A stretch of DNA of 32,432 nt, taken from contig JASJDJ010000069.1 in the NCBI GenBank assembly GCA_030065635.1, positions 1 through 32,432 on the forward strand, written 5' to 3'. The translations under genes and the position numbers were made by a program. The notes under the pieces were generated by a model. That model was not told where the DNA came from, did not search any database, and saw only the letters and a list, made by a program, of their open reading frames with translations. This DNA comes from Xenococcaceae cyanobacterium MO_188.B32 (GTDB lineage Bacteria; Cyanobacteriota; Cyanobacteriia; Cyanobacteriales; Xenococcaceae). This document shows positions 22,497-31,076 of this stretch, piece by piece; positions within the stretch are counted from its first letter, which is position 1, and each line of letters begins with the position of its first letter.

Positions 22497-22853
22497 CATT
22501 AGGATTTTTCAGATTTCTCAAATCACATACGAGATCATCTGGGAATTATTGAGAATAAAGGCAACTTATTGACATCGAGCGAGCAGATTTTAGGTTTGTG
22601 ATACTATTTTTGAACTATAGTCTGTAGTTTTTGATACGAATTTAGATGAGCTTACCCTGCAAGATTGATAACGCTTGACAACGGTTTAGACTCACTGCTA
22701 GACCGGCATCTTGTTTGATTTGCTAAAAATTTATCTTTGCTCGCTCTTGACTCATGAATTCTTTTTAGCTTATGCATAAATCACTTTATATACTTGTAAA
22801 AGAAAATCTCATAGCATAACCTATAATATCAACATTTTCCCTCAATTAATCTA

Positions 22854-23549
22854 ATGATCAAAGTTCTTATCGTTGACGATCAAAAAACAATTCAAGAAGT
22901 TTTAGTTGGTTATTTAGAAGGAGAACCAGGCTTAGAAGTAGTCGGTGTTGCTGATGATGGTCAGCAGGCTCTGACTATGGTAGAAAATTTTCGCCCCGAT
23001 ATAGTATTAATGGATATCGATATGCCAGCCTTAGATGGACTGACAGCAACCAGAATTATTACTGAAAGATTTGTAGAAACTCAAATTTTAATTCTGAGTG
23101 TTCATGATGAAGATTCGTATCTAAATACGGCTCTTCAGGTCGGAGCAAAAGGTTATCTGTTAAAAAATACTCCAGCCAAAGAATTAATTAATGCCATTTT
23201 TTCTGCATATAAAGGATATTTTCAGCTTGGTCCCGGTTTACTAGAAAAATATCTGTATAAAGTTGCTCAATCTCAATCCAATCTTGCGGAAGTAAAACAA
23301 ATGAAAGAAATGATGCTTCAGCAATCAAAACTGCTAGAAGAAATGAAAAGTAGTTATAGTTCTGGCAAAAATCAAGATGATAAATACCTAGGTAGTCAAA
23401 AATATGCTGCTTTAGAAAAGCAACTTTATTCTTTTCAGTACCAATTTGATAAAGCGAACAAAAAAATTACTTTTTTGCAAACTTTTTGTGTTCTACTTTC
23501 TACTGCTTTCGTCGCAGTTTTGTTAATAATGATTATGATGGATTTCTAG
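22854..23549 (+). CDS. Membrane-anchored receiver protein without DNA-binding domain
   Basis: The 231-residue protein starts with a NarL-like receiver (about 1-120) with Asp8, Asp9, the phospho-acceptor Asp54 (LMDIDMP), Ser82 and Lys104 (GYLLKNTP), so phosphorylation should work. Instead of a helix-turn-helix, residues about 145-205 form a charged, glutamine-rich helix (coiled coil: KQMKEMMLQQSKLLEEMKS). Residues about 207-229 are a hydrophobic membrane helix (LLSTAFVAVLLIMIMM). The receiver would thus be held on the inner face of a membrane by its C-terminus. FQLGPGLLEKYL after the receiver matches the linker of the regulator at 13237 (TQLGPGLFEKMI), pointing to loss of the DNA-binding domain in a NarL ancestor. 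No kinase gene is adjacent; partners are unknown. Confidence 0.8.
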   Translation: MIKVLIVDDQKTIQEVLVGYLEGEPGLEVVGVADDGQQALTMVENFRPDIVLMDIDMPALDGLTATRIITERFVETQILILSVHDEDSYLNTALQVGAKGYLLKNTPAKELINAIFSAYKGYFQLGPGLLEKYLYKVAQSQSNLAEVKQMKEMMLQQSKLLEEMKSSYSSGKNQDDKYLGSQKYAALEKQLYSFQYQFDKANKKITFLQTFCVLLSTAFVAVLLIMIMMDF

Positions 23550-23557
23550 CTATGTTG

Positions 23558-24892
23558 TTAGTTACGACCTTTGAGGTCTAACTTGAGACCCCGAATGGAA
23601 TAATCTAATAACTCCATCGGATGTAATAGAGCGGTCTCTTTATTTTGTAAATTGAGATGTTTAGTTATCTGGAGAGAGCAGCCAGGGTTCGGGGAAGCAA
23701 TCAACTCTGCGCCAGTATTAACTAAATTAGTAACTTTTTGTTGTCCTAGTTCATCAGCTACTTCCGGTTGCAACATATTATATATTCCTGCACTACCACA
23801 ACACAAGGCAGCGTCTATCGGTTCTCTTAGTTTTATTCCTGGTATTTGTCTTAATAACTGACGGGGTTGGAGACTAATTTTTTGTCCGTGCAGTAAATGA
23901 CAAGCATCTTGGTAAACTACCAATAACTCTCGATCGCTTATTGGTGATAGTTTGGTGGTTAAGCCAACTTCGCTTAAAAATTCTTGTACATCTTTAACTT
24001 TGTTAGCAAATTGTCGGGCTCGATCTTTATATTGAGGATCGTGTGCCAAAATATGACCGTATTCTTTGAGAGTATGCCCACAACCTGCTGCATTAATAAT
24101 GACTGCATCTACATCAGTATCGGCAAAACTATCGATCGTTTGCCTTGCTAAAGATCGTGCTTGTTCTTCCTGTCCTTGATGTGCGGGTAAGGCAGCACAA
24201 CAACCTTGACCTTTAGGAATAACTACTTCGCACCCATTAGCAGTTAAAACTCTTACTGTTGCCTCATTAACAGAATTAAAAAATAATCTTTGTACACAGC
24301 CCAAAATCATCCCCACACGATAGCGTTTTTCTCCTTGGGCGGGAATAATTTCTGGTAAATGGTCATAAAGTGACTTAGCCGTAATTTCTGGCAAAATTGA
24401 CTCCATTGCTGCCAATCTGGGAAATACTTTTTTAAGTAATCCTGTCTGACGAATTAATTTTTGTAGTCCCGATTTTTGATACAACCACAAAGAAGGAAGA
24501 AAAGTCCTTAAGCGATTGGGATAAGGAAAAAGATTAAAAATGAGAGTTCTAATTAATCTATCGGCTAAGGTACGGGGTTGATTTCTTTCTACTTGAGGAC
24601 GAGTAGCAGCAATTAATTTGTCATACTGTACCCCAGAAGGACAAGTGCTGACACAAGCTAAACAACCCAAGCAAGAATCAAAATGGGATGAAGTGACTTC
24701 GTCTATAACAGCTTCTCCTTTATTAATAGCATCCATTAAATAAATTCTGCCTCGCGGAGAATCCATTTCTTTGCCAATGACGCGATAACTAGGACAAGTA
24801 GCTAGACAAAAACCACAGTGAACACAAGTATCAATTAGTTCTTGTTGGGGAGGATTATTCGGATCGAAGTTGCTTATGGGTTGCTTGTTCAC
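23558..24892 (-). CDS. glcF: Glycolate dehydrogenase iron-sulfur subunit GlcF
   Basis: The 444-residue subunit passes electrons from glycolate oxidation to a quinone pool. Two 4Fe-4S motifs are complete: CVHCGFCLATCP (Cys23, 26, 29, 33) and CLGCLACVSTCP (Cys74, 77, 80, 84). Two CCG domains follow: GCVQRLFFN to GQGCCAALPAH, and DACHLLHGQ to ALCCGSAGIYN. Length is normal. The FAD-binding partner glcE lies 1.07 kb upstream on the same strand (25962-27278), with a TauE-like gene and a long spacer between, so they may be separate transcripts. GlcD is not in the window. The pathway is photorespiratory glycolate recovery. Confidence 0.92.
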   Translation of the reverse strand: MNKQPISNFDPNNPPQQELIDTCVHCGFCLATCPSYRVIGKEMDSPRGRIYLMDAINKGEAVIDEVTSSHFDSCLGCLACVSTCPSGVQYDKLIAATRPQVERNQPRTLADRLIRTLIFNLFPYPNRLRTFLPSLWLYQKSGLQKLIRQTGLLKKVFPRLAAMESILPEITAKSLYDHLPEIIPAQGEKRYRVGMILGCVQRLFFNSVNEATVRVLTANGCEVVIPKGQGCCAALPAHQGQEEQARSLARQTIDSFADTDVDAVIINAAGCGHTLKEYGHILAHDPQYKDRARQFANKVKDVQEFLSEVGLTTKLSPISDRELLVVYQDACHLLHGQKISLQPRQLLRQIPGIKLREPIDAALCCGSAGIYNMLQPEVADELGQQKVTNLVNTGAELIASPNPGCSLQITKHLNLQNKETALLHPMELLDYSIRGLKLDLKGRN

Positions 24893-25563
24893 TATCTATA
24901 TTCAAATCTGTTTAATTATTAGACATTTGCGCGAATTAATCTAAAACCGTTGCAAACTCTAGTTCGAGTTCAATTTTTAGATAGGTCTATTCGTCTTTCT
25001 GTTTCTTCTAAATTTAATTGTAATTAATTTTAGCTGGTCTTTCTCAGCTTACCTTAATTCATAGGTGTAAGGGATGGCGTAACCGTTCACTCTTACCTAA
25101 AAAGCGATACGAGTGCGATCGCGCTTTTCATAGGTGCAATAGAAATTGGTTTATCTTTAACTAAATCTAATTTTTACCCCTAAAAATACTCAGAAGATAA
25201 ATATTTAACTACAATAAGAATAGAATCGAGCGAAATTGTCAAGCCTTCTTTTCCAAAAAAGAAAGCCTGGCTCAAGTTTTAAGATTCAGTGTGGAGTGAG
25301 AGTGGTCGAAGTCAAACTTTCATTGTTACGCTAATTTATTAAAGCTATGTTAAAAATTTTCATTTTTTTAGGTTTCATCCTCTTTTTTATTCTATTTTGG
25401 CGTTGGATCTTGTCGAATAACAAGGATTTTTCTCCCCCACTCGGACGAATCTAGTCGCTAGAATTCACCAGAAAATTATAGGTAAAGATTTTTGGTGCGG
25501 TGAAGACTATTAAGCTCTGTTTCCAGAGAGGGCTTAGTGTGTTTATCCTTTTAACTACTGCTT
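24893..25563. other. 671-base spacer between glcF and the TauE-like gene
   Basis: The spacer is A+T-rich. It contains a HIP1 copy at about 25116-25123 and one short open frame for a membrane peptide (25347-25454). A weak hairpin follows that frame (CTCTG-TTTC-CAGAG near 25515-25530). The glcF promoter must lie at the left edge, but I cannot place it. Confidence 0.4.
25347..25454 (+). CDS. Possible 35-residue single-pass membrane peptide
   Basis: An ATG at 25347 opens 35 codons to a TAG at 25452-25454. Residues 1-21 are a strongly hydrophobic helix (MLKIFIFLGFILFFILFW), followed by RWILSNNKD and a proline-containing end. The charge pattern (positive RW after the helix) fits a small membrane subunit. 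No ribosome binding site is clear and I do not recognise it as a known photosystem or cytochrome subunit. It may be chance in A+T-rich DNA. Confidence 0.3.
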   Translation: MLKIFIFLGFILFFILFWRWILSNNKDFSPPLGRI

Positions 25564-25923
25564 TCAGTCGGAACTAAAAATCATTTTTAAAGCGATCGAA
25601 AGCAAGGCTATGCCAAAAATCTTCTCTAAAACATTGCTGGGTAAACTAATAGCTAATTTAGATCCCACTAAACCTCCCAAAACAAAACCAAAGCACATTA
25701 AAGCTGCTACTTTCAAGTTGACATATCCTTGTTGGTAGTAAGTCCACGCTGCCAAAATACCAATCGGCGGAACTAACAAACCCAAAGTTGTTCCTTGGGC
25801 TTCCTGCTGAGAAAATCCAAACAAAAAGATCAAAGAAGGAACGATAATCACTCCACCGCCAATTCCAATCAGCCCACTGACAACTCCAGCTAATAATCCT
25901 AACAGTATGTAGAGTAAGTTCAT
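25564..25923 (-). CDS. Half-size TauE/SafE-family membrane protein
   Basis: The 119-residue protein has four hydrophobic segments. The opening GLLAGVVSGLIGIGGGVIIV is the family signature, repeated in weaker form at FGFVLGGLVGSKLA. Full TauE/SafE exporters have about 250 residues with two such halves; one-half versions are common in cyanobacteria and probably dimerise. Family members export sulfite, sulfoacetate or related organic anions. It lies 38 bases after glcE on the same strand, so export or import of a small carboxylate linked to glycolate is conceivable but not shown. Confidence 0.82.
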   Translation of the reverse strand: MNLLYILLGLLAGVVSGLIGIGGGVIIVPSLIFLFGFSQQEAQGTTLGLLVPPIGILAAWTYYQQGYVNLKVAALMCFGFVLGGLVGSKLAISLPSNVLEKIFGIALLSIALKMIFSSD

Positions 25924-25961
25924 ATATAATACCCATTATGCATTTATAAGGAAATACTCAA

Positions 25962-27278
25962 TCAAATTCCGTCAACAAAACGACCGGGACTAAGAATGTT
26001 ATAAGGATCGAATTTTTGTTTAATTGCTCGCATCATCTGTGAAGCATTGCCTCTATAACCCCAAATATCAAGTTGTTGTTTAATAGATTTGGGTGCTGTC
26101 AAAAGGGTTAAAAAACCACTGCGATCGCTACAAGTCGCTCGTGCTTGCTCGATAACCTTAGTATCTTCATTCTTTAATTGTAAATGTCCGATGCCACTAC
26201 CAGCATGAATCATTACTAAACTTTGATTGTCAGTCAGGTTATCTAGTTGTTGTAGTAACTCAACCGCAGCATTCGGTAATATGCCTATTTTGCCAATAAT
26301 TGCCGTTTCTGAGTGGGGAACGCGAATTGTTTGGCTGAGTTTTTGCCATAGATCGGTTTCATCCCGGTCTTGATAATAACTAATCTGTAGACTTAATTGT
26401 TGCGCGATCGATTCTAGTTGAGATATTTGTTGGGCAATACTCTGGCTAATGGTTTGGAAACGAATAATTAAAGCAGTATTTTTGCCTATTCCCAGTCGAT
26501 CTACTACTGATGCCGAAATTAAATCCGCAGCTGTAGGTGTTAAGCCAGAATTACGGATACTTTGTATGGCTCGATCGATAGCATCATAATCTCCCGTTAA
26601 AGCTACAGTCTTGGATGCTTCTGGTAGGGGATAAGTACGCAGGGTAACTTGAGTAATGATACCCAAAGTACCATAAGAACCAGTAAACAACTTCATTAAG
26701 TCATAACCAGCCACATTTTTAACCACTCTTCCTCCCGCTTTAGCTATTTCTCCATCACTACGGATAAAAGAGATTCCTAACAGCATATCTCTAATACCAC
26801 CGTAACGCTCTCGCCAACTGCCTGTATCTGCTGTCGCGACGATACCGCCGATAGTAGCTTGTGCATCAAAAACAGGATCGATGGGTAAAAATTGTAAAGT
26901 TTGTTGTAATTGTGCTTGTAAGTCTACTAACTTCATCCCCGCTTCTACCGTAACCGTTAAATCTCCTACTGCGTGTTCGATTAGGCGGGCGCATTTTTGA
27001 GTACTTACTATTAACTGTATATCTTTACTCAATCCTCCCCAATCTAATTTACTGCCATTGCCACAAGGAATAAGGCGGTATTTTTCTTGGTGGGCATATT
27101 TTACTATTTCTGCCAGAGTCTCTACTGTTGAAGGAAAAACTAAGTAAGCAGAAGAAACCGAATCAATAACTGTTTGCGTAATTTTGGCTTGCCAATAAGT
27201 ATCAGTATCGGTAACTTTGACTAATTCTTCCTCAGACTTGACTACCGATTGAAGTTTAGTTGCGATCGCGTTTGTCAT
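25962..27278 (-). CDS. glcE: Glycolate dehydrogenase FAD-binding subunit GlcE
   Basis: The 438-residue protein has the PCMH-type FAD-binding domain: VFPSTVETLAEIVKYAH, then IPCGNGSKLDWGG, and DAQATIGGIVATADTGSWR. It continues with KNVAGYDLMKLFTGSYGTLG, the usual GlcE block. The C-terminal domain ends FDPYNILSPGRFV, common to the GlcD/GlcE group. The shorter length and divergent C-terminal part point to GlcE and not to the catalytic GlcD. It works with GlcD and GlcF (24892-23558) in glycolate oxidation. The BioY-like gene lies 47 bases upstream on the same strand, so an operon is likely. Confidence 0.9.
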   Translation of the reverse strand: MTNAIATKLQSVVKSEEELVKVTDTDTYWQAKITQTVIDSVSSAYLVFPSTVETLAEIVKYAHQEKYRLIPCGNGSKLDWGGLSKDIQLIVSTQKCARLIEHAVGDLTVTVEAGMKLVDLQAQLQQTLQFLPIDPVFDAQATIGGIVATADTGSWRERYGGIRDMLLGISFIRSDGEIAKAGGRVVKNVAGYDLMKLFTGSYGTLGIITQVTLRTYPLPEASKTVALTGDYDAIDRAIQSIRNSGLTPTAADLISASVVDRLGIGKNTALIIRFQTISQSIAQQISQLESIAQQLSLQISYYQDRDETDLWQKLSQTIRVPHSETAIIGKIGILPNAAVELLQQLDNLTDNQSLVMIHAGSGIGHLQLKNEDTKVIEQARATCSDRSGFLTLLTAPKSIKQQLDIWGYRGNASQMMRAIKQKFDPYNILSPGRFVDGI

Positions 27279-27325
27279 TTGGTTGCAGATGTTAACCCCT
27301 ACAAGTAATCATACTGGAACGGAGG

Positions 27326-28120
27326 TTAAGACAACATCATTTTACGCATCATATAAGCAATTAAACAGATACCACAAACTACTGTTAATTGTCCTCCTAA
27401 AGGATTAAGAGAATAAGTAATAATATTTTGTCCTAAAGAACCAAGCTCACTATTCAAGCCTGGAACATAAGTTAGTACTGCAAGATAGATAATTCCTGTT
27501 AAGTGAATAATAAACAATCCCACTAAAGAGCTTCCAGCTAAAAGATTTAGCTTTACCTTCGCTGTAAAAGCTAAAACACCACATATCCAAGCCCCCAGTA
27601 CAAATCCTAGTAAATAACCAAAACTTGGTTCTAAAATATATTCCCAACCTCCACCGCGATCGAAAATAGGTAGCCAAGTTAAACCTAAAACCAAATAGGC
27701 AATTTGAGATAGCAAAGCAGCACTACTACCTCCTATACACCCCGTCAATAAAACGGCACCAATTTGATAACTAACCCTCAGAGTTTCGATGTGCATTCCT
27801 TGTTCTCCCCAATGCCAAGGGAGAGCGATGGTATAAGCGGGAATAAAAGTACCTGCAATAGTTAAAATTAGACCAATAGTAGCCCAAAGAATTACTTCTG
27901 GCAGTTGAGGTTTATGAACTTTGGTTTGTCTATCCAAACGTAAATCGAGTTGCTCTCGTAACCACCGATTTTCTGCTTGTACTCTCTCTAGGGTTTTTTG
28001 CTTCTGGTGCAGAAATTGTTCTAGTTGTTGTAGTACAATTTTGACACTAAGAGGAGTAACTTCCCATTCGTAGTTAGTTATATCAGCATTGGGTTTAGAA
28101 AGCTGCTGTCGATTAGACAT
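27326..28120 (-). CDS. BioY-like membrane protein with N-terminal coiled coil
   Basis: The 264-residue protein has a core (about 73-264) with about six hydrophobic helices and BioY traits: VLLTGCIGGSSAALLSQIAY, GLTWLPIF and EPSFGYLLGF (usually GPTGGYLxGF). BioY is the substrate-binding S component of biotin ECF transporters. Unlike normal BioY (about 190 residues), it starts with a soluble 70-residue part whose residues 26-62 form a coiled coil (LQQLEQFLHQKQKTLERVQ). The changed signature (EPSF for GPTG) leaves the ligand open. It leads the glcE operon. Confidence 0.72.
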   Translation of the reverse strand: MSNRQQLSKPNADITNYEWEVTPLSVKIVLQQLEQFLHQKQKTLERVQAENRWLREQLDLRLDRQTKVHKPQLPEVILWATIGLILTIAGTFIPAYTIALPWHWGEQGMHIETLRVSYQIGAVLLTGCIGGSSAALLSQIAYLVLGLTWLPIFDRGGGWEYILEPSFGYLLGFVLGAWICGVLAFTAKVKLNLLAGSSLVGLFIIHLTGIIYLAVLTYVPGLNSELGSLGQNIITYSLNPLGGQLTVVCGICLIAYMMRKMMLS

Positions 28121-28255
28121 AGACGAGATCGATTGATGGCATTTCCCAGTTTACGGTAAATTTTTCTAATTGAAAGAATTTAGTATAAATTAATTTAAGA
28201 TTGTTATAGTCGTACAATAATTATGTCTTATAGTATTTTTTTACTTAATTAGTCT

Positions 28256-29863
28256 TTGAATAAAAATTATTATCATCACCCTAAATACCTTGACAAACCT
28301 TCTGTCGATCGAGAAATATTTTTCTCCTCGATTGGAGGAATTTTAATGGGTTTAACTCCTGCACCTTTTAATGTTTGGGGTTTAGCTTGGATAGCCCTAG
28401 TTCCTCTTTGGTTAATAGTGTTTTATAATCAAAAATCTTGGCGAAAAATATTAATTTGTGCCTTTGCTTGGGGTTGTGGATATCAGGGTTTAGCTTTATT
28501 TTGGATAACGGGTGTTCATCCCATGACTTGGATGGGAGTACCCTGGCTTGCTAGTTTAGCGATCGCACTTTTTTGTTGGTTATTTATTACTTTTTGGGGT
28601 ACTGCTATTGTTGTTGCTTGGGCAATAGGTATAAAGTTAATTAAGCAAAAAATTAATCAGAAAAAAGCAAATAATTTACTTAATTCGTGTCTAAATATTT
28701 TACTAGGGATTGCTCTTTGGTGTAGTTTAGAAGTTCTATGGAGTTATACTCCATTATGGTGGAGTCCTCTAGGCTATACTCAAAGTCCTTATAATCTCCC
28801 TATTTTACAATTAAGTAAACTATCGGGTTTTTCTACTATAACGGCAGCTATTGTTTTAGTGAATGGTTTACTTGCAGAAATAATTATTTATCTGAGAAAT
28901 ACTCGAAAAAAATCAATAATTTTATTAATTTTACCTCTTAGTTGCTGTTTATTATTACATTTAATTGGTTTATGGCTGTATAATTTACCTCTCAATAATG
29001 TAGAACAAAATGCAATTAAAGTAGGTATTATTCAAGGCAATATTCCCAACGAAATAAAACTGTATTCTGCTGGTTGGCGTAAAGCAATAGAAGGTTATAC
29101 TAATGGTTATCTTAAATTAGCAGATCGAGGAGTAGATGTAGTTCTTACTCCCGAAACAGCTTTACCTTTTTATTGGCAGAATATTATTAACAGTAATAAT
29201 TCTTTTGATCGAGCAGTTCTAACTAAAAAAATTCCTGCTTGGGTAGGTGCATGGGGAAAGCAAAATAACAGTTTTACTAATAGTTTCTTTACTCTAACTG
29301 GTGAAGGAGAAACTTATTCTCGCTACAACAAATATAAATTAGTTCCTCTAGGGGAATACATACCCTTTGAATCGGTTTTAGGAAAGATAGTCGATCGCCT
29401 TTCCCCTTTAGAAGCTCATCAAGCAGCAGGTGAACCAGACCAAATTTTTGAGACTCCTTTTGGTCGTGCTATTATCGGCATTTGTTACGAATCGGCATTT
29501 GCTCGACACTTCCGCCGTCAAGCAGCAGAAGGAGGCCAGTTTATCATTAGTGTTGCCAATAATGCTCATTATAGCAAGAGTATGCCCGCTCAACACCATG
29601 CCTTAGATGTAATGAGAGCTATTGAAACCGAGCGATGGGTTGCTAGAGCTACCAATACCGGTTATTCTGCTATTATCGACCCTCATGGTAAGACTGTCTG
29701 GATATCGGAGATCGATCGCTACGCAATTCATGCAGGTACTATCTATCGTAGAACAAATAAAACTTTATATGTGCGTTGGGGAGATTGGTTAACACCTGTT
29801 TTGTGGTTGTTAGTTATTTTTAGCTCTTCAGTTATAAGTATACGAAATAAAAAGAAATTATGA
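28256..29863 (+). CDS. lnt: Apolipoprotein N-acyltransferase
   Basis: The 535-residue inner-membrane enzyme adds the third acyl chain to lipoproteins. About seven hydrophobic helices fill residues 22-245, including GLTPAPFNVWGLAWIALVPL near the start. The nitrilase-like domain spans about 250-500 and carries the triad Glu300 (TPETALPF), Lys359 (RYNKYKLVPLGEYIPF) and Cys410 (GICYESAF). A last membrane helix (WLLVIFSSSVISI) is at the C-terminus. The start is TTG 28256, just after an in-frame TAG; the next ATG, at 28346, would remove part of the first helix. Length is normal for Lnt. Confidence 0.93.
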   Translation: MNKNYYHHPKYLDKPSVDREIFFSSIGGILMGLTPAPFNVWGLAWIALVPLWLIVFYNQKSWRKILICAFAWGCGYQGLALFWITGVHPMTWMGVPWLASLAIALFCWLFITFWGTAIVVAWAIGIKLIKQKINQKKANNLLNSCLNILLGIALWCSLEVLWSYTPLWWSPLGYTQSPYNLPILQLSKLSGFSTITAAIVLVNGLLAEIIIYLRNTRKKSIILLILPLSCCLLLHLIGLWLYNLPLNNVEQNAIKVGIIQGNIPNEIKLYSAGWRKAIEGYTNGYLKLADRGVDVVLTPETALPFYWQNIINSNNSFDRAVLTKKIPAWVGAWGKQNNSFTNSFFTLTGEGETYSRYNKYKLVPLGEYIPFESVLGKIVDRLSPLEAHQAAGEPDQIFETPFGRAIIGICYESAFARHFRRQAAEGGQFIISVANNAHYSKSMPAQHHALDVMRAIETERWVARATNTGYSAIIDPHGKTVWISEIDRYAIHAGTIYRRTNKTLYVRWGDWLTPVLWLLVIFSSSVISIRNKKKL

Positions 29864-29959
29864 ATAATATCCTCTAGTTTATGTATTTAAGATGTTTTTT
29901 CTTGATTAGAGAAAAATATATTTTTTTTCAGTTTATACTTTTTTTAAAATAAATTAATA

Positions 29960-30798
29960 ATGAAAAGTGCGTTATTTATATCTACCATACCAGAAACTCT
30001 AAATGAATTATTATTACCTTTTGCCGAACATTTTCGCTTTTTAGGTTGGCGTGTAGATGGAATGGCACGGGGTATTAATGATTTTTTTGAAGATAAACAA
30101 GGATTCGATCGCGTTTGGGATGTAGAATGGTCGTGTAATCCTTTAGACCCCAAAAATATTCTAGTTGCTGTTCCTAGAATTCAAGAGGTAATAACAGCAG
30201 AACAATATGATATCGTTCACGTTCATACTCCTATTGCAGCTTTTATTACTCGCTTTGCCTTAAGAAACAGACAAAAACAAGCAAAAATATCTCATACATC
30301 GGTAATTTATACTGCCCATGGTTTCCATTTCGATCGCGGTGGAAATCTTCTCAAAAATCTCATTTTTTAAAAAAGTTAGGAACAAAGCTAGGATTGCAAA
30401 ATCAAGTACATTTTTTAGGCTTTCGTTCTGACATACCAGTTTTAATCCGTACTGCTATGGCTGTTTTACTCACTTCTAAACGGGAAGAAATACCTAGAAG
30501 TATTATGGAGGCTTTATGTTTAGAAACTCCTGTTATTGCTACAGATATTCGCGGTATCAGAGACTTGTTAGATGAAGGCTGTGGTTTACTCGTCAAAGTA
30601 GGAAACACCGATGGATTAGCCTTGGCTATGGCTTGGTTGCTACATCATCCTCAAGAAGTAGTCGCTATGGGTAAGCGGGGTAGAAAAAAAATGGCTGAGT
30701 ACGATGTTAACAATATCATCAAATTGTACGAAGACATTTACCAGCAATCTACTGGAAAAGATAAATTTGCAGTTAGCCTTTCGGGTTTAGAAGTTTAG
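29960..30798 (+). pseudogene. Glycosyltransferase (GT4-like), broken by internal deletion and frameshift
   Basis: Two frames hold the ends of one GT-B enzyme. Frame 1 (29960-30370) starts MKSALFISTIPETLNELLLP and runs through DIVHVHTPIAAFITR and IYTAHGFHFDRGG, the N-terminal acceptor domain. Frame 2 (from about 30361 to 30798) reads KKLGTKLGLQNQVHFLGFRSD, then TSKREEIPRSIMEALCLETPVIAT and GLLVKVGNTDGLALA, the C-terminal nucleotide-sugar domain with its E(x7)E-like segment. About 100-130 middle residues expected in a family member of about 380 are absent. The junction lies in the T/A-rich CATTTTTTAAAAAAG at about 30361-30375. ATG 29960 is the natural start. An active enzyme is unlikely unless the two halves assemble. 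Confidence 0.8.
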
Positions 30799-30829
30799 TA
30801 GAAGTTATGCTGTTTTCAGGCAAAAAAAA

Positions 30830-30848
30830 GAAGCAGATTTACTGCTTC
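30830..30848 (+). terminator. Hairpin after the broken glycosyltransferase
   Basis: GAAGCAG-ATTTA-CTGCTTC is a perfect 7-bp stem, 32 bases after the stop and followed by AAAATTAG. It is preceded by eight A, which gives a T run on the other strand, so it may work on either strand. Confidence 0.5.
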
Positions 30849-30925
30849 AAAATTAGTTAAATTGTTGTTAACTGAGCTAGAAAAATTTGTCTCTAACTTG
30901 TATGATAGTAGAAAGTTATGTTGAT

Positions 30926-30946
30926 AAGGTGGGACAATCCCACCTT
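30926..30946 (+). terminator. Strong hairpin with T-rich tail
   Basis: AAGGTGGGA-CAA-TCCCACCTT is a perfect 9-bp stem followed by ACTTTTATA. It lies in the 278-base spacer between two convergent transcripts and looks like an intrinsic terminator. Confidence 0.55.
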
Positions 30947-31076
30947 ACTTTTATACAGGGAGAAATCAAATTTCCCATAGTATAGATCGCTAAGAGTTTT
31001 TAACTAGTCAGTTATTTTCACTACTCTGTACTAAAATCTTTGAGCTAAGTCTCAAGATTATAATAGGTATCTGTAA

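Larger units (their letters stand above)
22142..22853. other. Gene-free 712-base spacer rich in inverted repeats
   Basis: No credible gene is seen. The left part holds a hairpin (22202-22248), a two-tier foldback element (22294-22442) and a HIP1 double palindrome (22462-22496). The right part, 22500-22853, is A+T-rich and ends at the response regulator at 22854; TATAAT at 22822-22827 is a possible -10 box. Confidence 0.6.

Noticed and set aside
22800-22853. Full promoter for the gene at 22854
   Set aside because: TATAAT at 22822 is a fair -10 box, but the only -35-like hexamer (TTGTAA at 22794) is 22 bases away, too far for a confident call.
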